Source: an uncultured Mycoplasmatota bacterium
GTDB lineage: Bacteria > Bacillota_I > Bacilli_A > RF39 > UBA660
DNA length: 64,000 nt
Assembly (NCBI GenBank): GCA_900554315.1
Contig: USGP01000004.1
Location: forward strand, 1-64,000
Reading direction: 5' to 3'
The notes beneath the pieces are model-generated. The model searched no databases, was not told the origin of the DNA, and saw only the letters and a program-made list of their open reading frames with translations. Position 1 is the stretch's first letter, and the number at the start of each line of letters is the position of its first letter. A program made the position numbers and the translations under genes. Shown here in pieces: positions 41,137 through 48,788 of this stretch.

Positions 41137-43300
41137 AATTTGACTCTTTATCTTCTTTTTTCTTTTGTTTTGGAAGAGCATCTTTTCTTGAGAAATTTTG
41201 TCTTCCTTTTTTATCTGGTCCAAGAGCTTTTACTATAATCGTATCTCCTACTTTTACTACGTCTTCTACTTTGTTTACTCTTTCGTGTGCTAGTTGAGAG
41301 ATGTGAACTAATCCTTCGCATCCTGGCCATAGTTGGACAAAACATCCAAAGTCTTCAATCTTTACAACTTTTGCTTCGTAGATTTTACCTACTTCTACTT
41401 CTCTTACTACTTCTTCAATCATCTTTCTTGTCTTGTTGATAATTTCTCTATCACTATGATAAATGATAACTCTACCATCATCTTCTAAATCAACTTTAAC
41501 AGCATTGATATTGTTGACGTCTGTTACATTAGAGGCGTCACAAATGATTTTTGTAATCATTTCTCCACCTTTTCCTATAACGTCTTTAATTTTAGCTGGA
41601 TCAATAGTAAATGTTTCCATCTTTGGTGCGTATTGAGATACGTCTGGTCTTGGCTTACTAATTTGTTTTTCCATTACATCTAGTACTTGCATACGGGCTT
41701 TCTTAGCTTGTTCTAAGGCTTCTTGTAGGATTTGTTTGGTGATTCCTTTTATTTTGATGTCCATTTGTAAGGCACATACACCTTTTCTTGTACCAGCTAC
41801 TTTAAAGTCCATATCTCCTAGATGATCTTCCATTCCTTGAATGTCTGTTAAAATTGTGTAGTCATCTCCATGTGTAATTAATCCCATAGCAATACCAGCA
41901 ACAGGAGCTTTGATTGGAACTCCTGCAGCCATTAGAGACATACAACCAGCACAAATACTTGCTTGTGATGAAGAACCGTTAGACTCTAATATTTCTGATA
42001 CTACACGAATTGTATATGGGAATTCTTCTTCACTTGGTATTACTTGAAGTAAAGCTTTTTCTCCCAAAGCACCATGTCCGATTTCTCTTCTACCTGGTGC
42101 TCCATATCTTCCAGTTTCTCCTACTGAAAATTGAGGAAAGTTGTAGTGTAACATAAAACGTTTTTGATCTTCTAGACCAAGTCCATCTAGTATTTGATGT
42201 TCTCCTAAGGCACCTAGTGTTGTTACTGAAAGGGCTTGTGTTTCTCCACGAGTAAATAAAGCTGAACCATGTGTTCTTGGTAATAAATCAATATCCGTAG
42301 ATAGTGGTCTAATTTCATCCATCTGTCTACCATCTGATCTGATATGTTCTTTTACGACGATACTTCTAAATAAATTATATTCAATATCAGATACTACCAT
42401 ATTGGCTTTTACTAATATTTCTTTTAATTCTTCTTCTTTTACTTTATCTTCATATTCAGATCTATATAATTCTTCTACTTCTTCTTTTATAGCATCGATT
42501 GCGGCATATTTTTCTAATTTTTCTTTGATACGAAGTGCTTTATCCATTTTGTCTGAAATTAAATCTGTAATTCTTTTTCTCATTTCTTCGTCTATTTCAA
42601 GGCGTTCATATTCCATTTTTTCTTCGCCAATTTCAGAAATAATTTCTTCTTCAAAAGCAATTAATTTCTTTACTGCTTCATGTCCAAACATCAATGCTTC
42701 CAACATGATATCTTCTGGTACTTCTTTAGCACTAGATTCTACCATATTAATAGCATCTTTTGTTCCTGCTACAGTTAAATCTAACTCTGATTGTTCTAAC
42801 TCTTCTGGTGTTGGATTAATTACAAATTCACCATTTACTCTTCCTACTTTTACTCCAGCAATTGGTCCATTAAATGGTATCTTAGAAATAGATACGGCTA
42901 AAGAAGAACCTAACATGGCTGTTAATTCAGGGGAACAATCTTGATCTACTGATAAAACAGTAGATATAATTTGTACTTCATTTTTAAATCCTTCTGGAAA
43001 TAATGGCCTCATTGGACGGTCAATCATTCTAGCTGCAAGAGTAGCATTTTCGCTTGGACGTCCTTCACGTTTGATGAATCCTCCTGGGATTTTACCTACA
43101 GAATATAATTTTTCTTGATAATTTACTGTTAATGGAAAAAAGTCAGATAATAGGTTTACTGTTTTTGATACTACTGCTGCTGTTAAAACAACAGTGTCAT
43201 TATAACGTACTAAAACAGCTCCATCGGCTTGCTTAGCAAGTTCTCCATGTTCTACTATAATCTTTCTTCCATAAAAATCTAATTCAAATGTCTTTTTCAT
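41135..43300 (-). CDS. pnp: Polynucleotide phosphorylase
   Basis: This 721-residue 3'-5' exoribonuclease uses phosphate to degrade RNA and is a core degradosome enzyme. It has two RNase PH domains (GGFIKREGRPSE near 75; the second with LFTRGETQALSVTTLG, GDMDFKVAGT), an alpha linker and C-terminal KH (IKDVIGKGGEMI) and S1 (GKIYEAKVVKIEDFGCFV) domains. The start is ATG 43300 behind GGAGG, not the upstream frame. It is downstream of rpsO, as in many bacteria, but here a 144-residue gene lies between them. Confidence 0.96.
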   Translation of the reverse strand: MKKTFELDFYGRKIIVEHGELAKQADGAVLVRYNDTVVLTAAVVSKTVNLLSDFFPLTVNYQEKLYSVGKIPGGFIKREGRPSENATLAARMIDRPMRPLFPEGFKNEVQIISTVLSVDQDCSPELTAMLGSSLAVSISKIPFNGPIAGVKVGRVNGEFVINPTPEELEQSELDLTVAGTKDAINMVESSAKEVPEDIMLEALMFGHEAVKKLIAFEEEIISEIGEEKMEYERLEIDEEMRKRITDLISDKMDKALRIKEKLEKYAAIDAIKEEVEELYRSEYEDKVKEEELKEILVKANMVVSDIEYNLFRSIVVKEHIRSDGRQMDEIRPLSTDIDLLPRTHGSALFTRGETQALSVTTLGALGEHQILDGLGLEDQKRFMLHYNFPQFSVGETGRYGAPGRREIGHGALGEKALLQVIPSEEEFPYTIRVVSEILESNGSSSQASICAGCMSLMAAGVPIKAPVAGIAMGLITHGDDYTILTDIQGMEDHLGDMDFKVAGTRKGVCALQMDIKIKGITKQILQEALEQAKKARMQVLDVMEKQISKPRPDVSQYAPKMETFTIDPAKIKDVIGKGGEMITKIICDASNVTDVNNINAVKVDLEDDGRVIIYHSDREIINKTRKMIEEVVREVEVGKIYEAKVVKIEDFGCFVQLWPGCEGLVHISQLAHERVNKVEDVVKVGDTIIVKALGPDKKGRQNFSRKDALPKQKKKEDKESN

Positions 43301-43359
43301 ACTTCCTCCATACATGTTCCATTACTAGAATATCAAAAAATTAAAGAAATTTCTACATT

Positions 43360-43794
43360 TTATTGGATTTCTTTCCTTTTTGCTGGTGAAGATATTCTAT
43401 TAAAAAACTCCTTTATTTGTTGTTCTGATATGCTTATTGCTGGTATTCGTTGATGGTTAGAAAAGTCCATCCCTTCTATTAATGTCATCTCACTCATTCT
43501 GTCATAACTTGGTATTTGGTATCTTAGTAATGCTTTATCATTATATCGTATTATTTCATTTTCTTTACTATAAAATATTTTTTCATCTGTTGTCTCTCCA
43601 TCAGATATCCCTATTACTTGACATAAAAAAGCATAATCTCTTCTTACATTTATACCATTTATTTTTTCTATCCAAGATATTTGTAAATACTCTTTTCCTT
43701 GTTCATCTTTTATTCTAGATATTAGTGTATTATCATTGGCTAAAAATGTTGATAGTATCTGAGAAGCCAATTCTTCTCTCATAGTATTTTTCAT
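43360..43794 (-). CDS. Small protein of unknown function between rpsO and pnp
   Basis: This 144-residue soluble protein of unknown family has an N-terminal helix (REELASQILSTFL), a beta-rich middle (EYLQISWIEKINGINVRRDYAFL) and a C-terminal helix with a basic tail (PAKRKEIQ). Ribosome or RNA binding would fit its neighbours but is not shown. Its start lies 31 bases after the rpsO stop, beyond a terminator-like hairpin, so it may be expressed by read-through. Confidence 0.65.
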   Translation of the reverse strand: MKNTMREELASQILSTFLANDNTLISRIKDEQGKEYLQISWIEKINGINVRRDYAFLCQVIGISDGETTDEKIFYSKENEIIRYNDKALLRYQIPSYDRMSEMTLIEGMDFSNHQRIPAISISEQQIKEFFNRISSPAKRKEIQ

Positions 43795-43804
43795 AAATCT
43801 CCTT

Positions 43805-43827
43805 AAAAAAAACAGTGCCTAAGCACT
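43805..43827 (-). terminator. Terminator-like hairpin after rpsO
   Basis: A five-base stem AGTGC/GCACT with a four-base loop is followed by eight T on the minus strand. In rpsO-pnp operons such hairpins can be processed rather than absolute. Confidence 0.65.
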
Positions 43828-44095
43828 ATTTTCTTAATCCTAATTTTTTGATTACTTCACGATAACTTTGGATATCTTTCTTTGCTAAGTATCCTAACAT
43901 ATTACGACGTTGTCCAACTTTCTTTAAAAGTCCTCTACGTGAATGATAATCGTGAATATGTGTTTTTAAATGTTCTGTTAAATCGTTGATTTCTTTTGTA
44001 AGAATTGCGATTTGTACTTCTGCAGAACCAGTATCTTTTTCGTTCTTTGCAAAATCTTTAATGATCTTTGCTTTTTCTTCTTTTGTTAAAGCCAT
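43826..44095 (-). CDS. rpsO: 30S ribosomal protein S15
   Basis: This 89-residue S15 starts MALTKEEKAKI; an ATG immediately upstream (44098) is also possible, and the AAGGAAGTG site serves either. It has the family blocks GSAEVQIA, HIHDYHSRRGLL and VGQRRNMLGYLAKKD. S15 binds helix 22 of 16S rRNA and often represses its own leader. The promoter (44178-44206) leaves a leader of about 75 bases that could fold for autoregulation (not folded here). Confidence 0.97.
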   Translation of the reverse strand: MALTKEEKAKIIKDFAKNEKDTGSAEVQIAILTKEINDLTEHLKTHIHDYHSRRGLLKKVGQRRNMLGYLAKKDIQSYREVIKKLGLRK

Positions 44096-44177
44096 CATTA
44101 CACTTCCTTTCTTATAGATTCACCAAAACTAAGTAAAAAGTCGGAAATTCTTTAGACTGAGTATTGGCAGCACATAT

Positions 44178-44206
44178 AATATACTATACTTTTTCATTTT
44201 TGGCAA
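44178..44206 (-). promoter_or_regulatory. Promoter of rpsO
   Basis: TTGCCA (44206-44201), 17 bases, TATATT (44183-44178) on the minus strand. The -35 lies only a few bases after the antiporter stop codon. Confidence 0.75.
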
Positions 44207-44209
44207 GTA

Positions 44210-45163
44210 TTATCCAAATATTAAATAGGCATAATAGGCAATAAATATTGTTAACATTAAAATTCCTTCTTTTTTGGATACCTTTTTTTCACTTCTGGCA
44301 AAAAGATATAATAACAATGATGTTAAAAATACTGTGATGATATCGATTAGATTAAAGTTTTCTAATACTAAGTCTCCATACAATACAATGGGTAGTCCTA
44401 ACACAATACAGATATTAAAAATATTAGTACCTATAATATTTCCTATGGCCATATCAAATTCTTTTTTTCTAGCGCTTGTTACTGTCATTACCATTTCTGG
44501 AAGAGATGTTCCTATTACAATTAAAACCATGGTAATTAGTTTTTCACTGATATTTAATTTTTCTGCTAAAATCGTTGCATTATTTACGATGACATCACTA
44601 CTTAATGTAATACAGATTAAAGATGTGATTAGTAGAAAGATGATTAAAAAGATATTCTTGTATACTGGTTCTACTTTTTCTTTTTCTTCATCTTTCTTTT
44701 TTAATAATTGTACAATGTAGGAAACAAACATACAGAAAAGTAAAATTAAGATAATTCCATCTGCTCTAGAAAAAGTATTGGGCGTTAATGGATTAAAAAC
44801 ACTGTCCAACATTAAGACTACAAAGCCTGTTGTTATAATTAGTAGAATTGGTAATTCTTTTTTTATGGTAGCATGTTTTACTCTAATCGGTCGAACGAGT
44901 GCCGCTAGTCCAATTATCAAAAAAGTATTTACAATACAACTTCCTACGACATTGGCAAAAGCTATCGTTCCGTTTCCATCTGCTACACTTTGAAAAGAAA
45001 TCGCTACTTCCGGTGCACACGTTCCAAAGGCTACAATAGTTAAAGCTATTAACATTTTAGGAACATGACAGCGAAGAGCAAGTGAAGAAGCACAGTCTAC
45101 TAAAATATCACTGGATTTTATAATGATAACAAAACCTAAAAATAAAAATATCACTTCTAACAT
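44210..45163 (-). CDS. Calcium/sodium-type cation antiporter (CaCA, YrbG-like)
   Basis: This 317-residue protein has about ten transmembrane helices in two inverted halves. The alpha repeats are visible: VAFGTCAPEVAISF in the first half and VIGTSLPEMVMTV in the second, each with the Gly-Thr-Ser/Cys-x-Pro-Glu core, plus NIIGTNIFNIC. It should exchange sodium or protons for calcium or other cations at the cytoplasmic membrane; substrate is unproven. It starts at ATG with AGGGG. It sits between the VanY-TruB fusion and rpsO, where ribF is found in many Firmicutes. Confidence 0.9.
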   Translation of the reverse strand: MLEVIFLFLGFVIIIKSSDILVDCASSLALRCHVPKMLIALTIVAFGTCAPEVAISFQSVADGNGTIAFANVVGSCIVNTFLIIGLAALVRPIRVKHATIKKELPILLIITTGFVVLMLDSVFNPLTPNTFSRADGIILILLFCMFVSYIVQLLKKKDEEKEKVEPVYKNIFLIIFLLITSLICITLSSDVIVNNATILAEKLNISEKLITMVLIVIGTSLPEMVMTVTSARKKEFDMAIGNIIGTNIFNICIVLGLPIVLYGDLVLENFNLIDIITVFLTSLLLYLFARSEKKVSKKEGILMLTIFIAYYAYLIFG

Positions 45164-45241
45164 GCTAACCCCTACTTTCCATTTTATTATACTATAGACG
45201 CTTCTTACTTTTCTAGGGTATATTATTACTTTACAGTAAAG

Positions 45242-45266
45242 AAAAAAAGAACTTTTAAAAGTTCTT
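45242..45266 (-). terminator. Terminator of the VanY-TruB gene
   Basis: An eight-base stem AAGAACTT/AAGTTCTT with a TTAA loop is followed by a T run on the minus strand; it overlaps the gene's 3' end. Confidence 0.8.
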
Positions 45267-46652
45267 CCATACTTTTAGCATGTCCTTTTCTACTTTATAA
45301 ATACCTAAAATTTGATTTTTTTGATTTTTAAAAATTACTTTTGTTGATACTTGGTAGTTATTCGGTAATTTTCTACCATTTTTAATTTTTCTTTCTGTCT
45401 CTTCATCTACGATGATTGTTGGATAATCTAGTACTTCATCAATACTGTGTAGTTTGGCTGTTCCTTGCTCTATTTGTTTTAACGTATTCGTATCTTTAAT
45501 ATCTATTTTTCCTTGCTTGGTTCTTGTTAGTGTTGTCATTGTGGCATAAGTATCTAAGCTTCTTCCAATATCTCTAATTAAACTTCTGATATAGCAGCCC
45601 TTGGTTACTAATGCTTTTATCATAAATGTATCATTGTCACTTGATAACAATTTTATTTTTTTGATGGTTACTTCTTTTTTCGGTAGTTCCACTTCTTGAT
45701 TTTTTCTTGCATATTCATAAAGCTTTTTTCCATTTACTTTGATAGCTGAATACTTTGGTACTTCTTGTTGATAGGTCTTTTGGTAACTATTTACTACTTG
45801 TTCTAAATCTTTAGATAAGTCGATAGGTTTGTTTTTTACTACTGTACCTGTAATATCTAAGGTATCTGTTTCTATCCCCAATAAGACTCCAGCTATATAC
45901 TCCTTATCTTCTGCTGTTAGTAGTTCAGAAATTTTTGTTGCTTGTCCTAGTGTAACAATTAAAACTCCTTCCGCTAATGGATCTAGGGTACCTGTATGGC
46001 CTACTTTTTTTATGCCAAAAATATTACTTATTTTATTTACTACATCAAAAGATGTCATGCCAGCTTCTTTATTAACATATAAAACGGCCCCAAACTTTGT
46101 TAAATACTCTTCTAGAGTCCAATGATTTTTCATGATAATTTCAGCTGGAATTTTTCCTACATAACGAAAATGCCATGGTTCATACTGATATCCTGTAATT
46201 TCTTCTTTTCCTTTTGGATATCTCAAAATAAAGCCGAATTTAGCTAAATATAAATGTATTTTTTGATAAAGTTGTTCTCTTTTTACAGTATCTTTTTCAT
46301 CTTCTTCATAAGAATCATTTATCTTTATGGCTATATCAAAGGCTAATCCGGTATGATGTTCACTAGTTCCTGGAAGTGCTACACGATAGCTTACATCAAC
46401 TTGTCCTAATTTTTTTTGAAATCTTTCATATAATTCTTGTTGATACTCTATACTTCGGTAACCACCATCTAAACCAATTTCAATTCCTTTTTTCTTTAAA
46501 AATAATTTTAATTTTTTATACGAGTCTAGGGTTTGTTCTTCTAGATAGTCTTCTTCTCCATTATAGTCTTTTACTGGTAATAGATTTATATATTTATGAA
46601 ATGATGGTTTTATTTTATTTTGTTTATTGATTAAAACTGTATATTTATTCAT
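45255..46652 (-). CDS. truB: Fusion of VanY-type D,D-carboxypeptidase and TruB tRNA pseudouridine-55 synthase
   Basis: This single 465-codon frame joins two unrelated enzymes. Residues about 1-185 are an M15B (VanY/LdcB-like) peptidase with GYRSIEYQ, the zinc motif SEHHTGLAFD (His99, Asp106) and EPWHFRYVG (Glu158, His161), ending LEEYL as stand-alone VanY does. Residues about 188-465 are TruB: YVNKEAGMTSFDVV, catalytic Asp224 in GHTGTLDPLAEGVL, KKLYEYAR, GCYIRSLIRD and a C-terminal PUA domain. No stop or ribosome site separates them. The peptidase has no signal peptide, so it would be cytoplasmic, as in VanX/VanXY, possibly in muropeptide recycling (inference). The start has GAGGGA. Confidence 0.92.
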   Translation of the reverse strand: MNKYTVLINKQNKIKPSFHKYINLLPVKDYNGEEDYLEEQTLDSYKKLKLFLKKKGIEIGLDGGYRSIEYQQELYERFQKKLGQVDVSYRVALPGTSEHHTGLAFDIAIKINDSYEEDEKDTVKREQLYQKIHLYLAKFGFILRYPKGKEEITGYQYEPWHFRYVGKIPAEIIMKNHWTLEEYLTKFGAVLYVNKEAGMTSFDVVNKISNIFGIKKVGHTGTLDPLAEGVLIVTLGQATKISELLTAEDKEYIAGVLLGIETDTLDITGTVVKNKPIDLSKDLEQVVNSYQKTYQQEVPKYSAIKVNGKKLYEYARKNQEVELPKKEVTIKKIKLLSSDNDTFMIKALVTKGCYIRSLIRDIGRSLDTYATMTTLTRTKQGKIDIKDTNTLKQIEQGTAKLHSIDEVLDYPTIIVDEETERKIKNGRKLPNNYQVSTKVIFKNQKNQILGIYKVEKDMLKVWKNF

Positions 46653-46674
46653 ATTATCCCTCGGTCTTATTATA

Positions 46675-46703
46675 CAAAAAATAAAAAGGTATTTCTACCT
46701 TTT
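46675..46703 (-). terminator. Terminator of the J-domain gene
   Basis: An eight-base stem AAAAGGTA/TACCTTTT with a TTTC loop plus a T-rich tail on the minus strand; it overlaps the stop codon. Confidence 0.8.
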
Positions 46704-47898
46704 ATTTTGTTTTTGAATATTGATATGGCTCAAATGTTGGTACTGCCAAAGTATCAGATATTACAGCATATTCATTTCCAGTATCAATAATACTTTCTTC
46801 ATTTAGTTTTATTAATGATTCTTTATCTGTGTTGTAGCTAGCAGCATATTCGTCTAAGTTTTCTCCATTATAAATAGCTGATTCTGTATATGAAGAAATT
46901 TCATCTTCTGGAATATGATATGGAATCTCAATATCTGTATCAAATCTTAATATTCCATCATAGATTACATCTTGATTATAATTTTTTATATCAGCTTGTG
47001 TACAGTTTGCATCCTCTGCTAATTCTGATAAAGTATCGCCTGCTTTAACAGTGTAATGTCTTATTACTATCATTTCTGGTTCTTCTTCAGTTGTGTTTGC
47101 TGTACTAATTTCTGTTGTCTGTGGTTGTTCTGCTTGTGAAGAAGACATTCCTGGTACGACATTAGTCATACATAAAAAGGCTGCTAAAGTTGCTGCTACT
47201 ACTTTTCCTCTATTACGAGCAATAAATGTATAACCGTTATCTCCTCTTTGTGGAATGATTCTTCCAACAAAAGAGACAAATTCTGGAAAGACAACTAATT
47301 TTCCTATATTAGGAATATTTACTCTGGTTGCGGATAAATCCTTTTTGTATTGACGAACACGTTCTATAAAGTTTGGATATCTTCTTCTATCTTGACGATA
47401 TGCTGCTCCAAATTTGCTGGCAATATCTGATGCTTTATCTTTGATACCATATAAAATATCTTCTATTATTTCAGCAACTCTATCACTATAAGAGTCTTCA
47501 TATTCTTCATCATCATAACCATATTCTTCATACTCATCATCATAGCCATATGTTTGTTGTTGATATCTATTTTGATTTTGATTGTAGTATTGTTCTTGTC
47601 TTCCTGTCTGACTTCTTTCATAATATCCTTGTTCTTTTCTTCTTTGTTCTTCTTTATGTGCTCTATATTTTTGATCGTATTTTTCTCTTTTTTCCGGATT
47701 TGTCAATATGTCCTTTGCATCATTTAACTGAGCTAATATATTTTCATGGAAAGCACGTTCTTCTGGTGTCCATTCTGCGTGGACATCTGGATGATTTTCT
47801 TTAGCCACTTTACGATAAGCTTTTTTTATTTCTTCAAATGTTGCGTTTTCTGATACGCCTAACAAACTATAATAATCTATAAATTCTTCTTTTGTCAT
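46702..47898 (-). CDS. J-domain membrane protein with extracytoplasmic LysM
   Basis: This 398-residue protein begins with a J domain (about 5-75) that keeps HPD (36-38), needed to stimulate DnaK ATPase. A Gln/Tyr-rich linker and an acidic Tyr/Asp/Glu stretch (about 85-140) follow, then helices, a transmembrane segment (about 232-250), and a LysM domain (281-328, VKAGDTLSELAEDANCT) with a second, weaker LysM-like repeat (about 335-390). The order implies a cytoplasmic J domain and a wall-binding LysM. No DnaJ zinc or C-terminal substrate domains are present. It starts behind AGGGGGA and follows the lipoprotein gene by 22 bases. Confidence 0.88.
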   Translation of the reverse strand: MTKEEFIDYYSLLGVSENATFEEIKKAYRKVAKENHPDVHAEWTPEERAFHENILAQLNDAKDILTNPEKREKYDQKYRAHKEEQRRKEQGYYERSQTGRQEQYYNQNQNRYQQQTYGYDDEYEEYGYDDEEYEDSYSDRVAEIIEDILYGIKDKASDIASKFGAAYRQDRRRYPNFIERVRQYKKDLSATRVNIPNIGKLVVFPEFVSFVGRIIPQRGDNGYTFIARNRGKVVAATLAAFLCMTNVVPGMSSSQAEQPQTTEISTANTTEEEPEMIVIRHYTVKAGDTLSELAEDANCTQADIKNYNQDVIYDGILRFDTDIEIPYHIPEDEISSYTESAIYNGENLDEYAASYNTDKESLIKLNEESIIDTGNEYAVISDTLAVPTFEPYQYSKTK

Positions 47899-47920
47899 AT
47901 AAACTCCCCCTAAATTCTTT

Positions 47921-48697
47921 TTATTTGGTTAATTGTTTGCTTCCCATTTGCATTTGTTCAAATTGACTTTTTGTAATCTCTGGAATAATACGATATTCTT
48001 CGGCAACCATATAAATTCCATCCGTTAATATATCTGGGTCTTTGCTCACTAATTGGTGAAGTGATGTTGCAGTAAAGTCTTGTCCAATATATGGAGTGAC
48101 ATCTTTACCAAAAATATCTTGATAGTTTCCTGCTTTTACACTTTCTTTATTATATCCTGATACGAGCATATGAGTATCACCAAATGATACCACTGTTAAA
48201 TCCTCTAATGGATAGTACTCTGTTTCTTCATCTGCAGTTGGTTCATCGGATTGATGAATCGCAATATATTGTCTTTGTTCTTCTTGAGCTTTTGCTAAAT
48301 ATTTATCTTGTTTTCCTAAATCATAACCAGAACTAAATAGAGTACTTTGGGCATAGTCTGGATTTTTTTGTTTAGCCTCGCTTTTAGATTCATATCTTGT
48401 AGCAGCTTCATAACCGTATGCAAAATAACTGGCAACATATAAGCTATTATCCTCTTCTTCTGTAGTTGCGATGATAGATTGATCAATATTTGTTAATTCC
48501 TCTTCTGTTATTTTGTCCCACTCTAATTGTCTTTCTCCATCGTTATATATTGTCATATAGATGGCATCATAATTCGTCTCTTCTGGTTCTACATCATTAC
48601 TTTTAGCACAACCTCCCATTAATGTTATTGCTAACGTAAGTGCTACAGTTGATGCAAGTTTTTCCATATTTTTGAAAAAACGGATATTTTTTACCAT
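47921..48697 (-). CDS. Probable lipoprotein cotranscribed with the J-domain/LysM protein
   Basis: This 258-residue protein starts at ATG 48697 behind AAGGGGGA. Residues 1-31 form a signal peptide ending LMGGC (a permissive lipobox). The mature part has no recognised domain; it is Tyr/Glu-rich, with paired motifs SYFAYGYEAATRYESK and SSGYDLGKQDKY followed by an alpha/beta region with DLTVVSFGDTHMLVSGYN. The promoter is a perfect TTGACA-17-TATAAT. Cotranscription with the J-domain/LysM protein suggests the two work together across the membrane (inference). Confidence 0.75.
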   Translation of the reverse strand: MVKNIRFFKNMEKLASTVALTLAITLMGGCAKSNDVEPEETNYDAIYMTIYNDGERQLEWDKITEEELTNIDQSIIATTEEEDNSLYVASYFAYGYEAATRYESKSEAKQKNPDYAQSTLFSSGYDLGKQDKYLAKAQEEQRQYIAIHQSDEPTADEETEYYPLEDLTVVSFGDTHMLVSGYNKESVKAGNYQDIFGKDVTPYIGQDFTATSLHQLVSKDPDILTDGIYMVAEEYRIIPEITKSQFEQMQMGSKQLTK

Positions 48698-48724
48698 ATT
48701 AGTTTCCCCCTTAAAAGCAGACAT

Positions 48725-48753
48725 ATTATATCATGTTTACTTTATTTTGTCAA
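48725..48753 (-). promoter_or_regulatory. Perfect sigma-A promoter of the lipoprotein/J-domain unit
   Basis: TTGACA (48753-48748), 17 bases, TATAAT (48730-48725) on the minus strand, 27 bases before the start codon. The spacer ends in TGA before the -10. Confidence 0.9.
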
Positions 48754-48760
48754 CTTACGC

Positions 48761-48788
48761 AAGAAAAAAGAAGGCTTGTGCTTCTTTT
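48761..48788 (-). terminator. Terminator of polC
   Basis: An eight-base stem AAAAGAAG/CTTCTTTT with a seven-base loop plus TTCTTG on the minus strand. It overlaps the polC stop and lies just upstream of the lipoprotein promoter. Confidence 0.75.

Noticed and set aside
42402..42944. 180-codon plus-strand open frame opposite pnp
   Set aside because: It is antisense to conserved pnp coding sequence and has Ser/Ile-rich composition typical of an out-of-frame shadow, with no ribosome site.
45255..46652. Frameshift or missed stop joining vanY and truB
   Set aside because: The frame is continuous with normal coding character across the joint and no internal ribosome site precedes the TruB part. 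An assembly error cannot be fully excluded without reads.
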